A stretch of 64,000 bases of DNA, taken from NCBI RefSeq assembly GCF_001275135.1, contig NZ_LFQU01000007.1:58299-122298 (forward strand), read 5' to 3'. The position numbers were made by a program, and so were the translations under genes. Of this stretch, positions 45,221 through 55,120 are shown in pieces. How positions within the stretch are numbered: position 1 is the stretch's first letter; each line of letters begins with the position of its first letter. Under the pieces are notes generated by a model. The model was not told the DNA's origin, ran no database searches, and was given only the letters and a program-made list of their open reading frames with translations. Source of the DNA: Xylanibacter rarus. Lineage in GTDB: Bacteria; Bacteroidota; Bacteroidia; Bacteroidales; Bacteroidaceae.

Positions 45221-47779
45221 TTAATCAAGCCATTTTACATAACAGAAGTCTTGACGGTGAGGCAGGGCAGAATTCTTTGGATACATTCTGACGGCAGTCT
45301 TGTATGTGCCTGCTTCTGATGCCTCTACTGTAGCTTCAAATGTGTAAAGGTTGCCTTCATGTCCGATTAACTTGAATGGGAATACATTTGAAATACGGTC
45401 TTCGCCATTATTGTCAACAGTTAATGAAACAAATTCAAGTCCTATTGCGTCATTTAAGCCCTGTTCGTCAATTACGTATCTAATTTTGTATGTAACTCCT
45501 GTTTCTAAACCAGTGTTGGGGAACATAGATTCTTTTGATACAACATGTATTGAGTCCCAACGTTCAGCTACGCTTTCTTTCCATTGTGCAATGTCTTTTG
45601 CTAAACGATTATCATTTGCTGCAAGTTTCTCGAAACGGATAGCTTCTTTTGTATAGAACTTTTCGTAATAATCATCCAATTGTCTCTTCATGGTATAATG
45701 AGGAGCAATTTTTGCGATAGAGTTCTTTATCACTTTAATCCAACCTTCACTATATCCGTTTTCATTCTTGTTATAGTATAAAGGTATGATTTCATTTTCC
45801 AATAATCCGTAGATCGTTGCAGCATCAAGTTGGTCTTGGTAGCCTTGATTCTTGTATGTACGTTTCTCTGTAAGTGCCCAGCCGGCTCCTTCACGATATC
45901 CTTCGAGCCACCAGCCGTCCAAAACAGACAAATTGACAACACCGTTCATTTCAGCTTTTTCACCAGATGTACCAGATGCTTCAAGAGGACGTGTCGGTGT
46001 GTTCATCCATATATCAACACCTGAAACCAGGCGGCGTGCAAGCTGCATGTCATAATCCTCGAGGAAGATAATTTTTCCTAAGAATTCAGGACGTTGGCTA
46101 ATTTCGAAAATCTTCTTTATAAGACCTTGGCCTGCGCCATCTGCAGGATGGGCTTTTCCTGAGAACAGGAATTGAACAGGACGCTCTGGATTGTTGACAA
46201 TTTTTGCCAGACGGTCGAGGTCAGTAAACAGAAGGTGTGCACGCTTATATGTAGCAAATCTTCTGCAGAAACCAATCATCAAGGCATTTGGATTGATCTT
46301 TTCAAGCAAAGAAACAACTCTTGAAGGATCTCCTTGATTCTTTAGCCATGTTTCACGGAATTTATCGCGAATATAATCTGTAAGTTTCTTCTTTAATACC
46401 ATGCGTGTGTCCCAAATGACATTATCTGGAACTTTGTATATTGCATGCCATATGCTTTCATTGCTTTGGTCAGACATGAAAGCTGAGTCAAAATATTTGG
46501 CATATAGCTTACGCCATTCTGTTGCTGCCCATGTGGGGAAGTGAACACCATTGGTAACGTAACCAACGTGGTTTTCCTCCGGATAATAACCTTTCCATAT
46601 TCCTGAGAACATCTTCTGGCTGACCCATCCATGGAGCTTACTTACACCATTCACTTCCTGACAAGTGTTGCAGGCGAATGTTGACATACAGAATTTTTCG
46701 TTGTGGTCATCAGGATTAGTGCGTCCCATGCCAATAAATTCATCCCATGTGATGCCAAGTATTGAGGGGTAACCGCCCATATATTTGCCAAACAGACCTT
46801 CGTCAAAATAGTCATGACCGGCAGGAACTGGAGTATGAACAGTGTAAAGTGATGAGGCTCTAACCAACTCTATTGCCTGATTGAAAGAGAGTCCGCTTTG
46901 TACATAGTCACAAAGACGCTGAAGGTTGCATAATGCTGCATGTCCTTCGTTGCAGTGGTATATTTGTTTCTTTATACCTAGTTTTTTAAGAGTTAAAATA
47001 CCTCCTATACCTAACAGAATCTCTTGTTTCAGACGGTTCTCCCAGTCACCACCGTAAAGAGAGTGGGTTATTGGTTTGTCAAAATCAGAGTTCATTTCGT
47101 TATCTGTATCAAGTAGGTAAAGCGGAATTCTACCAACATTAACTCTCCATACATAAGCATGAACTTGATAGTTCATATATGGAACATCTACAACCAAGGG
47201 ATTGCCTTCGGCATCAAGTTGGCGAACAATAGGAAGTGAGTTGAAGTTTTGAGCTTCGTAGTTTGCAATCTGCTGTCCGTCCATGCTGAGGGACTGCTTG
47301 AAATATCCATAGCGATAAAGGAATCCTACGGCACACATATCAACATTGCTGTCAGATGCTTCTTTCAGATAATCACCGGCTAACATTCCTAGACCGCCTG
47401 AATATATCTTAAGAACTTGGTTAAGACCATACTCCATGCTGAAATATGCAACAGAAGGACGTTTTGTATTTGGTTTAACGTCCATATATTTACGGAACAG
47501 TGAATATACGTCCTTAACTTTTTTCATTATTGTCTTATCCTTGACAATTTCTTCTTTTCTGTCATAGCTAAGACGTTCGAGCAATAAAACAGGATTATGA
47601 CCAACTTCTTCGTACAATTTTTCATCTAAGCTGCGCCATAAATCTCTTGCTTCGTAGTTCCATGCCCACCACATGTTATGAGCAAGTTCATCTAAACACT
47701 TTAATTGTTCAGGTAATCTTGATTTTACAGTCAGTTCTCTCCATTGTGGAGCGTTGACATAGTCTGCTTTAATTTTCAT
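45221..47779 (-). CDS. glgP: Alpha-glucan phosphorylase
   Basis: This phosphorylase releases glucose-1-phosphate from glycogen or maltodextrin. The 852-residue protein has the N-terminal domain of the alpha-glucan family ([20 protein letters not shown]) and [20 protein letters not shown] with [25 protein letters not shown] is followed by the pyridoxal-phosphate region [20 protein letters not shown] and [17 protein letters not shown]. The C-terminal 100 residues have a beta-rich extension ([19 protein letters not shown]) found in Bacteroidota versions. It lies 33 bases after the glycogen synthase gene, so synthesis and breakdown are encoded together. Confidence 0.93.
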   Translation of the reverse strand: MKIKADYVNAPQWRELTVKSRLPEQLKCLDELAHNMWWAWNYEARDLWRSLDEKLYEEVGHNPVLLLERLSYDRKEEIVKDKTIMKKVKDVYSLFRKYMDVKPNTKRPSVAYFSMEYGLNQVLKIYSGGLGMLAGDYLKEASDSNVDMCAVGFLYRYGYFKQSLSMDGQQIANYEAQNFNSLPIVRQLDAEGNPLVVDVPYMNYQVHAYVWRVNVGRIPLYLLDTDNEMNSDFDKPITHSLYGGDWENRLKQEILLGIGGILTLKKLGIKKQIYHCNEGHAALCNLQRLCDYVQSGLSFNQAIELVRASSLYTVHTPVPAGHDYFDEGLFGKYMGGYPSILGITWDEFIGMGRTNPDDHNEKFCMSTFACNTCQEVNGVSKLHGWVSQKMFSGIWKGYYPEENHVGYVTNGVHFPTWAATEWRKLYAKYFDSAFMSDQSNESIWHAIYKVPDNVIWDTRMVLKKKLTDYIRDKFRETWLKNQGDPSRVVSLLEKINPNALMIGFCRRFATYKRAHLLFTDLDRLAKIVNNPERPVQFLFSGKAHPADGAGQGLIKKIFEISQRPEFLGKIIFLEDYDMQLARRLVSGVDIWMNTPTRPLEASGTSGEKAEMNGVVNLSVLDGWWLEGYREGAGWALTEKRTYKNQGYQDQLDAATIYGLLENEIIPLYYNKNENGYSEGWIKVIKNSIAKIAPHYTMKRQLDDYYEKFYTKEAIRFEKLAANDNRLAKDIAQWKESVAERWDSIHVVSKESMFPNTGLETGVTYKIRYVIDEQGLNDAIGLEFVSLTVDNNGEDRISNVFPFKLIGHEGNLYTFEATVEASEAGTYKTAVRMYPKNSALPHRQDFCYVKWLD

Positions 47780-47812
47780 TGTTTATTTAATTTATGTAAT
47801 TTACAAATTGAT

Positions 47813-49468
47813 TTAATGCTTTCTTGCTTCTGCTCGTCTGAGCGCAAAGTCATATGCTTGGTAATAGTATTTTATAAAATTGCTCCATAATGCTTTTTTA
47901 GACAGCTTTTCTGCATTGTTTCTGGCTTTCTTAATCTCGCTGTCGGACATATTGGAGAATTCTACAATTGTATCTTTTATCTTATCAGCAACTTCAGAAT
48001 AATTGTAATCTGTACGGTGAATAACTTTTACGCCGTCAGTAATTTCTCCATATCTTCCAAATTCGGCATTTGCCCAAAGTCCAAAACCTGCTAAATCAGA
48101 TGTTATGCATGGAACCTTAAATGCAATTGCCTCCAATGGAGTATATCCCCAGGGTTCGTAGTATGAAGGATAAACGCAAAGGTCATTTCCTAATACGAGG
48201 TCGTAATATTTCATGTTGAAAATACCATCATTGCCATTAAGATAGCAAGGCAGAAATATTAATTTTACTTTATCTTCATACCTGTTTTGCATGTCTAAGA
48301 ATTTCAACATTCCTAAGACATTGTCCTGACTCATATTTTGAAGCCAGTGTGTTATCATTGGTACTGGTAATGGCTCGTTGTATTTCTTTTGTGACTTAAT
48401 ACGTTCTTTTAAGTCTTCGCGAGGTTCACCAACCCATCCGGGAACTTCGATGAATGCAAGTATTTTTTTATTCAGACGATTATCTCTAAGCAACCTGTTC
48501 ATTGCTTCTATGTATACATCAACTCCTTTGTTCCTGAACTCATATCGTCCACTAGTTGATACAATGAGTGTGTCGTCGTCTAAGTCTGTTCCGAGTAATG
48601 CATTCGCAATGTTTAGAACATGTTTGCGGGCAATATTCCTTTTTCTGGTAAACTCTGCGCCTTTGGGTACAAAATCATTTTCAAAGCCATTGGGCAAGAT
48701 AACGTCTACAGGCTTATCCAGAAGTTCTTTACATTCATTTGCAGTAATTTCACTTACAGTGGTAAAGCAGTCAGTGTATTTAGCAGTTTGTTTCTCAATT
48801 GAATGTTTGCTTTGCATGTTAAGCTCGTTAGCCATTTGATCACCATTATAGGCAAACAAATAATCATATAACGGCTTATTGTTTCCTGCAATACTTCTTC
48901 CTATACTCGTGGCATGAGTGGTGAATATTGTTGCAATTTGTGGTATCTTGTAGCTTAAGTACAGAAGTCCTAACCCGGTCATCCATTCATTTGCATGATA
49001 TATGACCCTTTGAGAATCGTCAAGATAAAAATTATAGAAACTTTCAACTACCTTGGCAGCTGCATATGAGAACATAGACGCTTCGTCATAATCACCATAG
49101 GCATGTAGACTGTCTACCTGAAAATGTTCCCATGTCCATGTATAAATATTGTTTTTATCTTTATAATATTGATTGAAGTTTACCAATATTGCAATAGGTA
49201 GTCCTGGTATATTCCATCTTCCAATTTTAATAACAAGACCTTCTTTGTTGGCTTGTTCATGCCATTCAGAAAACAGTTTGTTGTCTTCTATGAAATAAGG
49301 ATTATCGTTAATAAAAACATCAGGACCGATAAAAATAATTTTGTCTTTCAGAAGATTCTGTAGGGTTTTTGCTCTTGTTGAAAGAACTGTATATATACCT
49401 CCGACCTTATTGCAAACTTCCCAACTAGATTCAAAAATATAATCAGGTGTTAATAATTTTGTTGCCAT
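47813..49468 (-). CDS. Glycogen synthase, GT3 type
   Basis: The 551-residue glycosyltransferase resembles the eukaryote-like GT3 glycogen synthases found in Bacteroidota rather than bacterial GlgA (GT5). Motifs are IFESSWEVCNKVGGIYTVLS with the donor-binding KVGG (about 11-30), VIYHANEWMTGLGLLYL, TIFTTHATSIGRSIAG, VILPNGFENDFV and the C-terminal acceptor block YPSYYEPWGYTPLEAIAFKV with a conserved Glu pair. I use the ATG at 49468. A strong promoter at 49490-49520 lies within the longer frame, so the longer start cannot be used. It precedes the phosphorylase gene in one operon. Confidence 0.93.
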   Translation of the reverse strand: MATKLLTPDYIFESSWEVCNKVGGIYTVLSTRAKTLQNLLKDKIIFIGPDVFINDNPYFIEDNKLFSEWHEQANKEGLVIKIGRWNIPGLPIAILVNFNQYYKDKNNIYTWTWEHFQVDSLHAYGDYDEASMFSYAAAKVVESFYNFYLDDSQRVIYHANEWMTGLGLLYLSYKIPQIATIFTTHATSIGRSIAGNNKPLYDYLFAYNGDQMANELNMQSKHSIEKQTAKYTDCFTTVSEITANECKELLDKPVDVILPNGFENDFVPKGAEFTRKRNIARKHVLNIANALLGTDLDDDTLIVSTSGRYEFRNKGVDVYIEAMNRLLRDNRLNKKILAFIEVPGWVGEPREDLKERIKSQKKYNEPLPVPMITHWLQNMSQDNVLGMLKFLDMQNRYEDKVKLIFLPCYLNGNDGIFNMKYYDLVLGNDLCVYPSYYEPWGYTPLEAIAFKVPCITSDLAGFGLWANAEFGRYGEITDGVKVIHRTDYNYSEVADKIKDTIVEFSNMSDSEIKKARNNAEKLSKKALWSNFIKYYYQAYDFALRRAEARKH

Positions 49469-49489
49469 AATTCTTTTGTAATATGGGCG

Positions 49490-49520
49490 CAAAGTTAATA
49501 AAAAATCATACAAAAACAAA
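49490..49520 (-). promoter_or_regulatory. Promoter of the glycogen operon
   Basis: On the minus strand TTTG (49520-49517) and TAACTTTG (49497-49490) are 19 bp apart, an excellent match. The leader is about 15-20 bases and sets the synthase start at 49468. Confidence 0.75.
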
Positions 49521-49578
49521 TTTTGTATTATGTATTTTTAAGAAATGAGAGATTTTATTGATTTATGATTATTTTATT

Positions 49579-49612
49579 AATAACTATTTAAAATGATTGC
49601 AAAATAGTTATT
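49579..49612. other. Hairpin between the divergent glycogen operon and clpC
   Basis: AATAACTATT pairs with AATAGTTATT over a 14-base loop, upstream of the promoters on both sides. It could be a regulator site or an AT-rich coincidence. No known motif is recognised. Confidence 0.35.
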
Positions 49613-49697
49613 GTTAAATATTAAAGAGGATATATGTTTTTTATTTTGAATGCTAAAATCTGCGCGCTTATAATTAAAAATGAAATATGGCATAATA

Positions 49698-49725
49698 TTT
49701 GTTTGTGATAAAATGTTTATCTTTG
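49698..49725 (+). promoter_or_regulatory. Promoter of clpC
   Basis: TATCTTTG at 49718-49725, followed by CA, lies 36 bases before the preferred start. TTTG at 49698-49701 is 16 bp upstream, slightly short for the consensus. Confidence 0.6.
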
Positions 49726-49761
49726 CATCGTAAAATTATTGTAAATAAGAATATATATAAA

Positions 49762-52317
49762 ATGACCAGTCAATTTTCACCAAAAGTGTCTCAAATTCTA
49801 GCGTTTAGCAGAGAAGAGGCTGCCAGGTTAGCCAGCAGGTCTGTTGGTCCGGAGCATTTGCTGCTTGGTATACTTCGTGACAAGACGGGCCCTGTGCATG
49901 AATTATTTTTGAAATTAGATATAAACTATCAGTCAATAAAAACCGAGTTGGAACAGAAGGTGCGTGAAGATGATTTTATGCAACCTTTAAATACTCATGA
50001 GCTTGTGTTGAATGAAAAGGCCAGTAATATTTTAAAACTTGCTGTTTTGGAGGCCCGTATTCAGTCTATGCAAATGGTTGATGAACAGCATTTATTGTTG
50101 GCGATTTTACATGATCATGCAAATAATGGAGCAAAAGAGGTGTTAGAGTTTAATAATATGAGTTATGAAGATGCGTTAACCTATTTTCAGAATAAATCAG
50201 GTTATATGACAAATGATGGGATTGACATGCCTGATAAGGATGAAGATGAGGACGGCATGCTTAGTATTAATGGCGGTAATTCACAGAAATCAAATCCGCA
50301 GAGTACTGCAACTGGTGTACATAGAAGCCAAGGAAAAACGCCAGTGCTAGATAACTTTGGAACCGATTTGACTAAATGCGCCTCGGAAGGAAAATTGGAT
50401 CCTGTTGTAGGCCGTGAGCGTGAGATTCAGCGCGTTGTAGAAATCTTGTGTCGTAGAAAGAAGAACAATCCAATCTTGATTGGAGAACCTGGTGTAGGTA
50501 AAAGCGCAATAGTTGAAGGTCTGGCTCAGCTTATTAACAAGCATCATACATCACCAGTCCTATTCAATAAGCGTATAATTAGTCTTGATATGACTGCTAT
50601 TGTTGCAGGCACAAAGTATCGTGGACAATTTGAGGAACGTATACGCGCACTGATTAAGGAAATAGAGCAGAATCCTGACGTCGTTATTTTTATAGATGAG
50701 ATACATACGCTTATAGGAGCCGGTTCTACTCCGGGTTCAATGGATGCCGCCAATATATTGAAACCGGCATTAGCACGTGGCACTATTCAGTGCATTGGAG
50801 CAACGACATTAAGTGAATATCGTAATTCTATCGAGAAGGACGGAGCTTTGGAACGAAGGTTTCAGAAGGTTATTGTGGAACCGACAACGTCTGATGAAAC
50901 AATAACCATCTTGAATAATATAAAAGAGCGTTACGAGAATCACCATCATGTTTCTTATACTAACGATGCCATATTGGCGTGTGTCAAATTGACAGAAAGG
51001 TATGTAACAGACAGGTTCTTTCCTGATAAGGCTATTGATGTTCTTGATGAGGTGGGTGCACGTGTGCATCTGCGGCACACACAAATGCCTCCTGAGATAA
51101 GTGAAAAGGAAAAAGAAATTAATTTTATCAAAGGGAAGAAGCAGGCTGCGGTAAGAAATCAGAACTTTGAGCTGGCTGCAAGTTACAGGGATAAGCAGAC
51201 AGAATTGGAAGCTGAACTTTCTGAACTTCAGGAAAAATGGGCAAATAATGAGATTGGCACTCGAGATGAAATAACAGAGAATGATGTTACAGAGGTAGTG
51301 TCAATGATAACAGGTGTGCCTGTACAACGGATGGCTGAGGCCGAAAGTGCAAGGCTCAAAAATATGGCTAATGATTTGAAAGCTGTTGTAGTTGCTCAAG
51401 ATAAGGCTATCGAAAAGATGGTTAAGGCTATACAGCGTAACAGGGTTGGTCTGAAAGAGAAAAATCATCCGATAGGAGCGTTTATGTTTTTGGGACCAAC
51501 GGGTGTCGGTAAGACATATTTGGCGAAGAAACTGGCTGAGCATATGTTTGGCAGTTCTGATGCGTTGATCCGTGTTGACATGAGCGAATACAGCGAGAGC
51601 TTTAATACGTCTCGATTAGTTGGCGCTCCTCCGGGATATGTAGGATATGAAGAAGGCGGACAACTTACAGAGAAAGTAAGACGTCATCCATATTCAATTG
51701 TATTGCTTGATGAGATTGAGAAGGCACACGGCAATGTGTTCAATATGTTATTGCAGGTTCTTGATGAAGGACGTCTGACAGACGGTAATGGCCGCTTGAT
51801 AGATTTCCGTAATACGGTGATAATCATGACAAGTAATGCTGGAACTCGTCAATTAAAAGAATTTGGACGCGGTATAGGTTTCAATGCAGGTGGCTTTAGC
51901 AGTGAAAACATCAATGAAACCGACAAAGAATATGCTAGAAGCATAATACAAAAAAGTTTGAGTAAGCAGTTTAGTCCTGAATTCTTGAATCGTCTTGATG
52001 AGATTATAACATTTGACCAATTGGATCTTGAGGCTATAAAAAGAATTATAGACATAGAGTTAAAGGGGCTTGTCGGCAGAATCAAGGAACTTGGTTGTAA
52101 CATAAAGATTTCAAATGCTGCAAAAGAGTTTGTTGCCTCAAAAGGCTATGATGTGCAATTTGGCGCAAGACCTTTGAAACGAGCAATACAGAACTATATT
52201 GAGGATGGGCTTTGTGAATTGATATTGGATGGAAAATTAAAAGATAATGACGTTATCTTAATAGATAAGAATCCAGATAAAGATAGCCTGTCGTTTAAGA
52301 TAGAAGGAACAGATTGA
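49762..52317 (+). CDS. clpC: Clp protease ATP-binding subunit ClpC
   Basis: ClpC is the AAA+ unfoldase that feeds ClpP. The 851-residue protein has the N-terminal double Clp repeat ([20 protein letters not shown], then [18 protein letters not shown]). AAA-1 has Walker [11 protein letters not shown] and Walker [20 protein letters not shown]-like coiled coil (about 425-470) separates it from AAA-2 with [16 protein letters not shown] and [11 protein letters not shown]. The acidic linker [10 protein letters not shown] lies between the N-domain and AAA-1. The start is taken at the ATG 49762, since Clp homology begins at [13 protein letters not shown] and the promoter lies just upstream. The coiled coil between the AAA domains makes it ClpC rather than ClpA. 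Confidence 0.95.
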   Translation: MTSQFSPKVSQILAFSREEAARLASRSVGPEHLLLGILRDKTGPVHELFLKLDINYQSIKTELEQKVREDDFMQPLNTHELVLNEKASNILKLAVLEARIQSMQMVDEQHLLLAILHDHANNGAKEVLEFNNMSYEDALTYFQNKSGYMTNDGIDMPDKDEDEDGMLSINGGNSQKSNPQSTATGVHRSQGKTPVLDNFGTDLTKCASEGKLDPVVGREREIQRVVEILCRRKKNNPILIGEPGVGKSAIVEGLAQLINKHHTSPVLFNKRIISLDMTAIVAGTKYRGQFEERIRALIKEIEQNPDVVIFIDEIHTLIGAGSTPGSMDAANILKPALARGTIQCIGATTLSEYRNSIEKDGALERRFQKVIVEPTTSDETITILNNIKERYENHHHVSYTNDAILACVKLTERYVTDRFFPDKAIDVLDEVGARVHLRHTQMPPEISEKEKEINFIKGKKQAAVRNQNFELAASYRDKQTELEAELSELQEKWANNEIGTRDEITENDVTEVVSMITGVPVQRMAEAESARLKNMANDLKAVVVAQDKAIEKMVKAIQRNRVGLKEKNHPIGAFMFLGPTGVGKTYLAKKLAEHMFGSSDALIRVDMSEYSESFNTSRLVGAPPGYVGYEEGGQLTEKVRRHPYSIVLLDEIEKAHGNVFNMLLQVLDEGRLTDGNGRLIDFRNTVIIMTSNAGTRQLKEFGRGIGFNAGGFSSENINETDKEYARSIIQKSLSKQFSPEFLNRLDEIITFDQLDLEAIKRIIDIELKGLVGRIKELGCNIKISNAAKEFVASKGYDVQFGARPLKRAIQNYIEDGLCELILDGKLKDNDVILIDKNPDKDSLSFKIEGTD

Positions 52318-52342
52318 TTTCTTTGTAATTTAAATATTATTT

Positions 52343-52383
52343 AATATAGGGGCAAGTCATTTTCATGATGTTGCCCCTATATT
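52343..52383 (+). terminator. Terminator of clpC
   Basis: A perfect 13-bp stem, AATATAGGGGCAA with TTGCCCCTATATT, has a 15-base loop and begins 25 bases after the stop codon. Confidence 0.85.
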
Positions 52384-52657
52384 ATTTATGTATAGAGAGT
52401 ACTTCTTTATTATCAATGGTTTGCTTGGGCTTGGTTATGTAATGGAGCTTTTCATTAATGCATTATCGTCTTTATTTTGAATGTGTGTCGTGCATATAAT
52501 TTGATTTATAAATTTAGATGTATACTTAATCTTTATTTGTCTAATACTTTTTTAGTTGTAAAAAATTATAACAAATAAAGCTGATTTTGTATTAAAAAGG
52601 ATTGTTTCGGTTTGTATATATCCGTTTTATTAATATAAATACGCGTATGCCTTTCAG

Positions 52658-52745
52658 ATTATTAGTGATTGAGTTTTTGCCCATAAATCAGTTGTTTTTA
52701 ATCCAAAAGTCATTTGTTTAATGGATGTATTTCATTGGTTTCTTT
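52658..52745. repeat. Array C of a 22-bp degenerate repeat
   Basis: Four adjacent 22-bp units start at 52658, 52680, 52702 and 52724. The clearest cores are ATAAATCAGTTGTTTTT and CAAAAGTCATTTGTTTA. Register and core agree with arrays A and B. The rest of the 731-base gap (52318-53048) between clpC and the beta-helix gene holds the clpC terminator and AT-rich DNA. I find no gene, tRNA or IS in it. Confidence 0.6.
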
Positions 52746-53048
52746 CGAAGAAAAGGCAGAAATGTTTTTTATTAGAAGATGTATAGTGAAGCATAAATGA
52801 TAATATACAGATTTGCGCTTGTCATAAATAATGAATTACATACAGAAAAACATAAGTCTGTTACTGCTGTATTTGTCATTTCAAGTCGTATGTATTTATT
52901 CGGTGCCCCCTTTAATAGGGACATTGATAATGTTGAATAAGCAAGAACAAGGATTTATTGTTATTTTGTGAAATAATGTTCTATAAGGAATGAAATAATT
53001 TCTTTCAAATTAAGTGCAATATAATATTTCAAACATCGTTATATAATC

Positions 53049-54518
53049 ATGAAGATAAAAAATATTATTTCACTAATAAGTTTTCTTTGTCTGTTTGTGT
53101 CGTGTACAGACGATGATTCTTTTTCATTGTCAAAATCTGACATATTGACATTTTCAACTGATACGATAAGTATGGATACCATTTTTTCAACGGTTCCAAC
53201 TTCTACACGTACATTTTGGGTTTATAATAAGGCTGGCGACGGGATACGATGTACAAAGGTTAGATTAGCTCGTGGAAACCAGACTGGATTTAGAATAAAT
53301 GTTGACGGAGAATACCTTAGCCCGACGTCAGGGTATCAAATTTCTGACGTAGAGATCCGTAAAAATGACAGTATAAGGGTATTTGTTGAATTAACATCTC
53401 CGGAAAACGGAAAGCAGGAGCCTCAACTGCTCGAGGATGAGCTTGTTTTCCTTTTGGAAAGTGGGGTAGAGCAGAAGGTTGCTTTAAACGCTTATACGTG
53501 GGATGCCAATTTACTGAAGAATGTGTATGTGCAAAATGACACTACTATCGGAACAGACTCTAAACCGACTGTAATTTATGGTGGACTGACGGTTGACAGC
53601 TGTGCTACATTGAATATAGCAGCCGGAACAACTTTGTATTTTCATGGTGATGCCGGAATTAATATATATGGCCGTATGATATCTGAAGGTACGGCAGATA
53701 GAAATATTGTGCTTCGTGGTGACAGACTGGATAACATGTTTGACTATCTTCCTTACGATAATGTCAGTGGTCAGTGGCAGGGAATCCGTTTCTATGGTTC
53801 TTCTTACGATAATAAAATCTGCTATACAGACATTCATAGCACATTTAATGGTATTGTTTGTGACTCTTCTGATGTATCGAAGGTTAAACTTCAATTACTT
53901 AATAGTACAGTTCATAATTGTCAGGGATATGGCGTTAAATCTGAAAATTGTTCAATAGAGATACGTAACAGCCAAATAACCAATACCTTAAATGATTGTG
54001 TGGCAATATTTGGCGGCAGTGCAATAATACAACAATGTACATTGGCACAGTTTTATCCATTTGACTCTAATCGCGGAGCTGCTCTGTATTATTCTAATTT
54101 TCAGGGTGAACGTTATATGCCGTTGTTAAAGATGGATTGTCTGAATAGTATTGTTACTGGCTATGCAAACGATGTAATAACTGGTGCGAAGATGGATGAT
54201 GAAACGAAAGAGTTTAATTATAGATTTGTGAACTCATTATTGCGTACACCAGAAGTTACGGACGATGAGAATATAATTAATGTGGCTTTCGAGAATGTTG
54301 AGGACACTTCAGCTGTATCAGGAGAAGAAAACTTTGTTTTAGTTGATATAGACAAACAGAGGTATGACTTTCATCTGAACGAAAAATCTCCGGCTATAAA
54401 CACTGCTGCGATAGAATATTCCTTGCCTGAAGACCGTGACGGAAGACAAAGAGATGAACTCCCGGATGTTGGTTGCTATGAATATTTTAAAGATCCGACA
54501 AACAACGAAAATGAATAA
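53049..54518 (+). CDS. Surface or periplasmic beta-helix lipoprotein
   Basis: The 489-residue protein has a lipoprotein signal (FLCLFVSCTDDD; Cys about 18). The first 170 residues form a beta-sandwich-like region (DTISMDTIFSTVPTSTRTFW). A right-handed parallel beta-helix follows, with short repeated turns ending in Asn, Asp or Cys: DSCATLNIAAGTTLYFHGDA, GQWQGIRFYGSSYDNKICYT, then HNCQGYGVKSENCSIEIRNS. The C-terminal motif SPAINTAAIEYSLPEDRDGR is typical of Bacteroidota beta-helix surface proteins. Such proteins often bind or cut polysaccharide, but no catalytic residues are evident. It is 14 bases upstream of cdd, so the two may share a message by chance of position. Confidence 0.8.
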   Translation: MKIKNIISLISFLCLFVSCTDDDSFSLSKSDILTFSTDTISMDTIFSTVPTSTRTFWVYNKAGDGIRCTKVRLARGNQTGFRINVDGEYLSPTSGYQISDVEIRKNDSIRVFVELTSPENGKQEPQLLEDELVFLLESGVEQKVALNAYTWDANLLKNVYVQNDTTIGTDSKPTVIYGGLTVDSCATLNIAAGTTLYFHGDAGINIYGRMISEGTADRNIVLRGDRLDNMFDYLPYDNVSGQWQGIRFYGSSYDNKICYTDIHSTFNGIVCDSSDVSKVKLQLLNSTVHNCQGYGVKSENCSIEIRNSQITNTLNDCVAIFGGSAIIQQCTLAQFYPFDSNRGAALYYSNFQGERYMPLLKMDCLNSIVTGYANDVITGAKMDDETKEFNYRFVNSLLRTPEVTDDENIINVAFENVEDTSAVSGEENFVLVDIDKQRYDFHLNEKSPAINTAAIEYSLPEDRDGRQRDELPDVGCYEYFKDPTNNENE

Positions 54519-54532
54519 ATATAAACGTAGAC

Positions 54533-55012
54533 ATGGAAAAAATCATTATAAAATCAGAATTAAGTCTGTTAAAATTTGAAGAACTTGATGATATGTCAAA
54601 AGCATTGGTAAAACATGCTATTGAAGCTACAGACAAATCATATTCACCTTATTCCCACTTTAAGGTGGGGGCTGCGTTGAGGCTTGAGGATGGTACTATC
54701 GTGATTGGGGCCAATCAGGAAAATGCTGCATTTCCCGTTACTATGTGTGCTGAACGTGCTGCGATATTTAATGCTCAGTCTAATCATCCAGAGTTGGCGA
54801 TAACAGCCATTGCAATCGCTGCAAAAAATATAGAAGGACTGGTTAAAACTCCTGTTTCGCCTTGTGGTTCTTGCCGGCAAGTAATATTAGAAATGGAGCA
54901 AAGATACCAACGTAACATAAAGATATTACTTTGTGGAACAGATGGCATTTATGTTATTGACAGCATAAAAGATTTGTTGCCATTGTCATTTGTTGATGAA
55001 TCTATGCACTAA
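54533..55012 (+). CDS. cdd: Cytidine deaminase
   Basis: The enzyme deaminates cytidine and deoxycytidine to uridine forms in pyrimidine salvage. The 159-residue protein has SYSPYSHFKVGAALRLEDG with the substrate-binding region (about 36-54), the zinc and proton-relay motif CAERAAIFNAQ (about 72), and the second zinc motif PCGSCRQVILEME (about 106). The length and three-cysteine zinc site fit the tetrameric class. Confidence 0.96.
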   Translation: MEKIIIKSELSLLKFEELDDMSKALVKHAIEATDKSYSPYSHFKVGAALRLEDGTIVIGANQENAAFPVTMCAERAAIFNAQSNHPELAITAIAIAAKNIEGLVKTPVSPCGSCRQVILEMEQRYQRNIKILLCGTDGIYVIDSIKDLLPLSFVDESMH

Positions 55013-55034
55013 GTTTATTGATATAGTAACTCAA

Positions 55035-55080
55035 AAATATCCCAGATGACAGTTTAACGTATATGTCGTCTGGGATATTT
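55035..55080. terminator. Terminator between cdd and the addB-like gene
   Basis: The stem AAATATCCCAGATGACA pairs with TGTCGTCTGGGATATTT (one T-G pair) over a 12-base loop. It lies between converging genes and probably serves both. Confidence 0.85.
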
Positions 55081-55120
55081 GTAATAGTATTCGTTTTTTG
55101 AAGTATCTTCATGTAGAATT

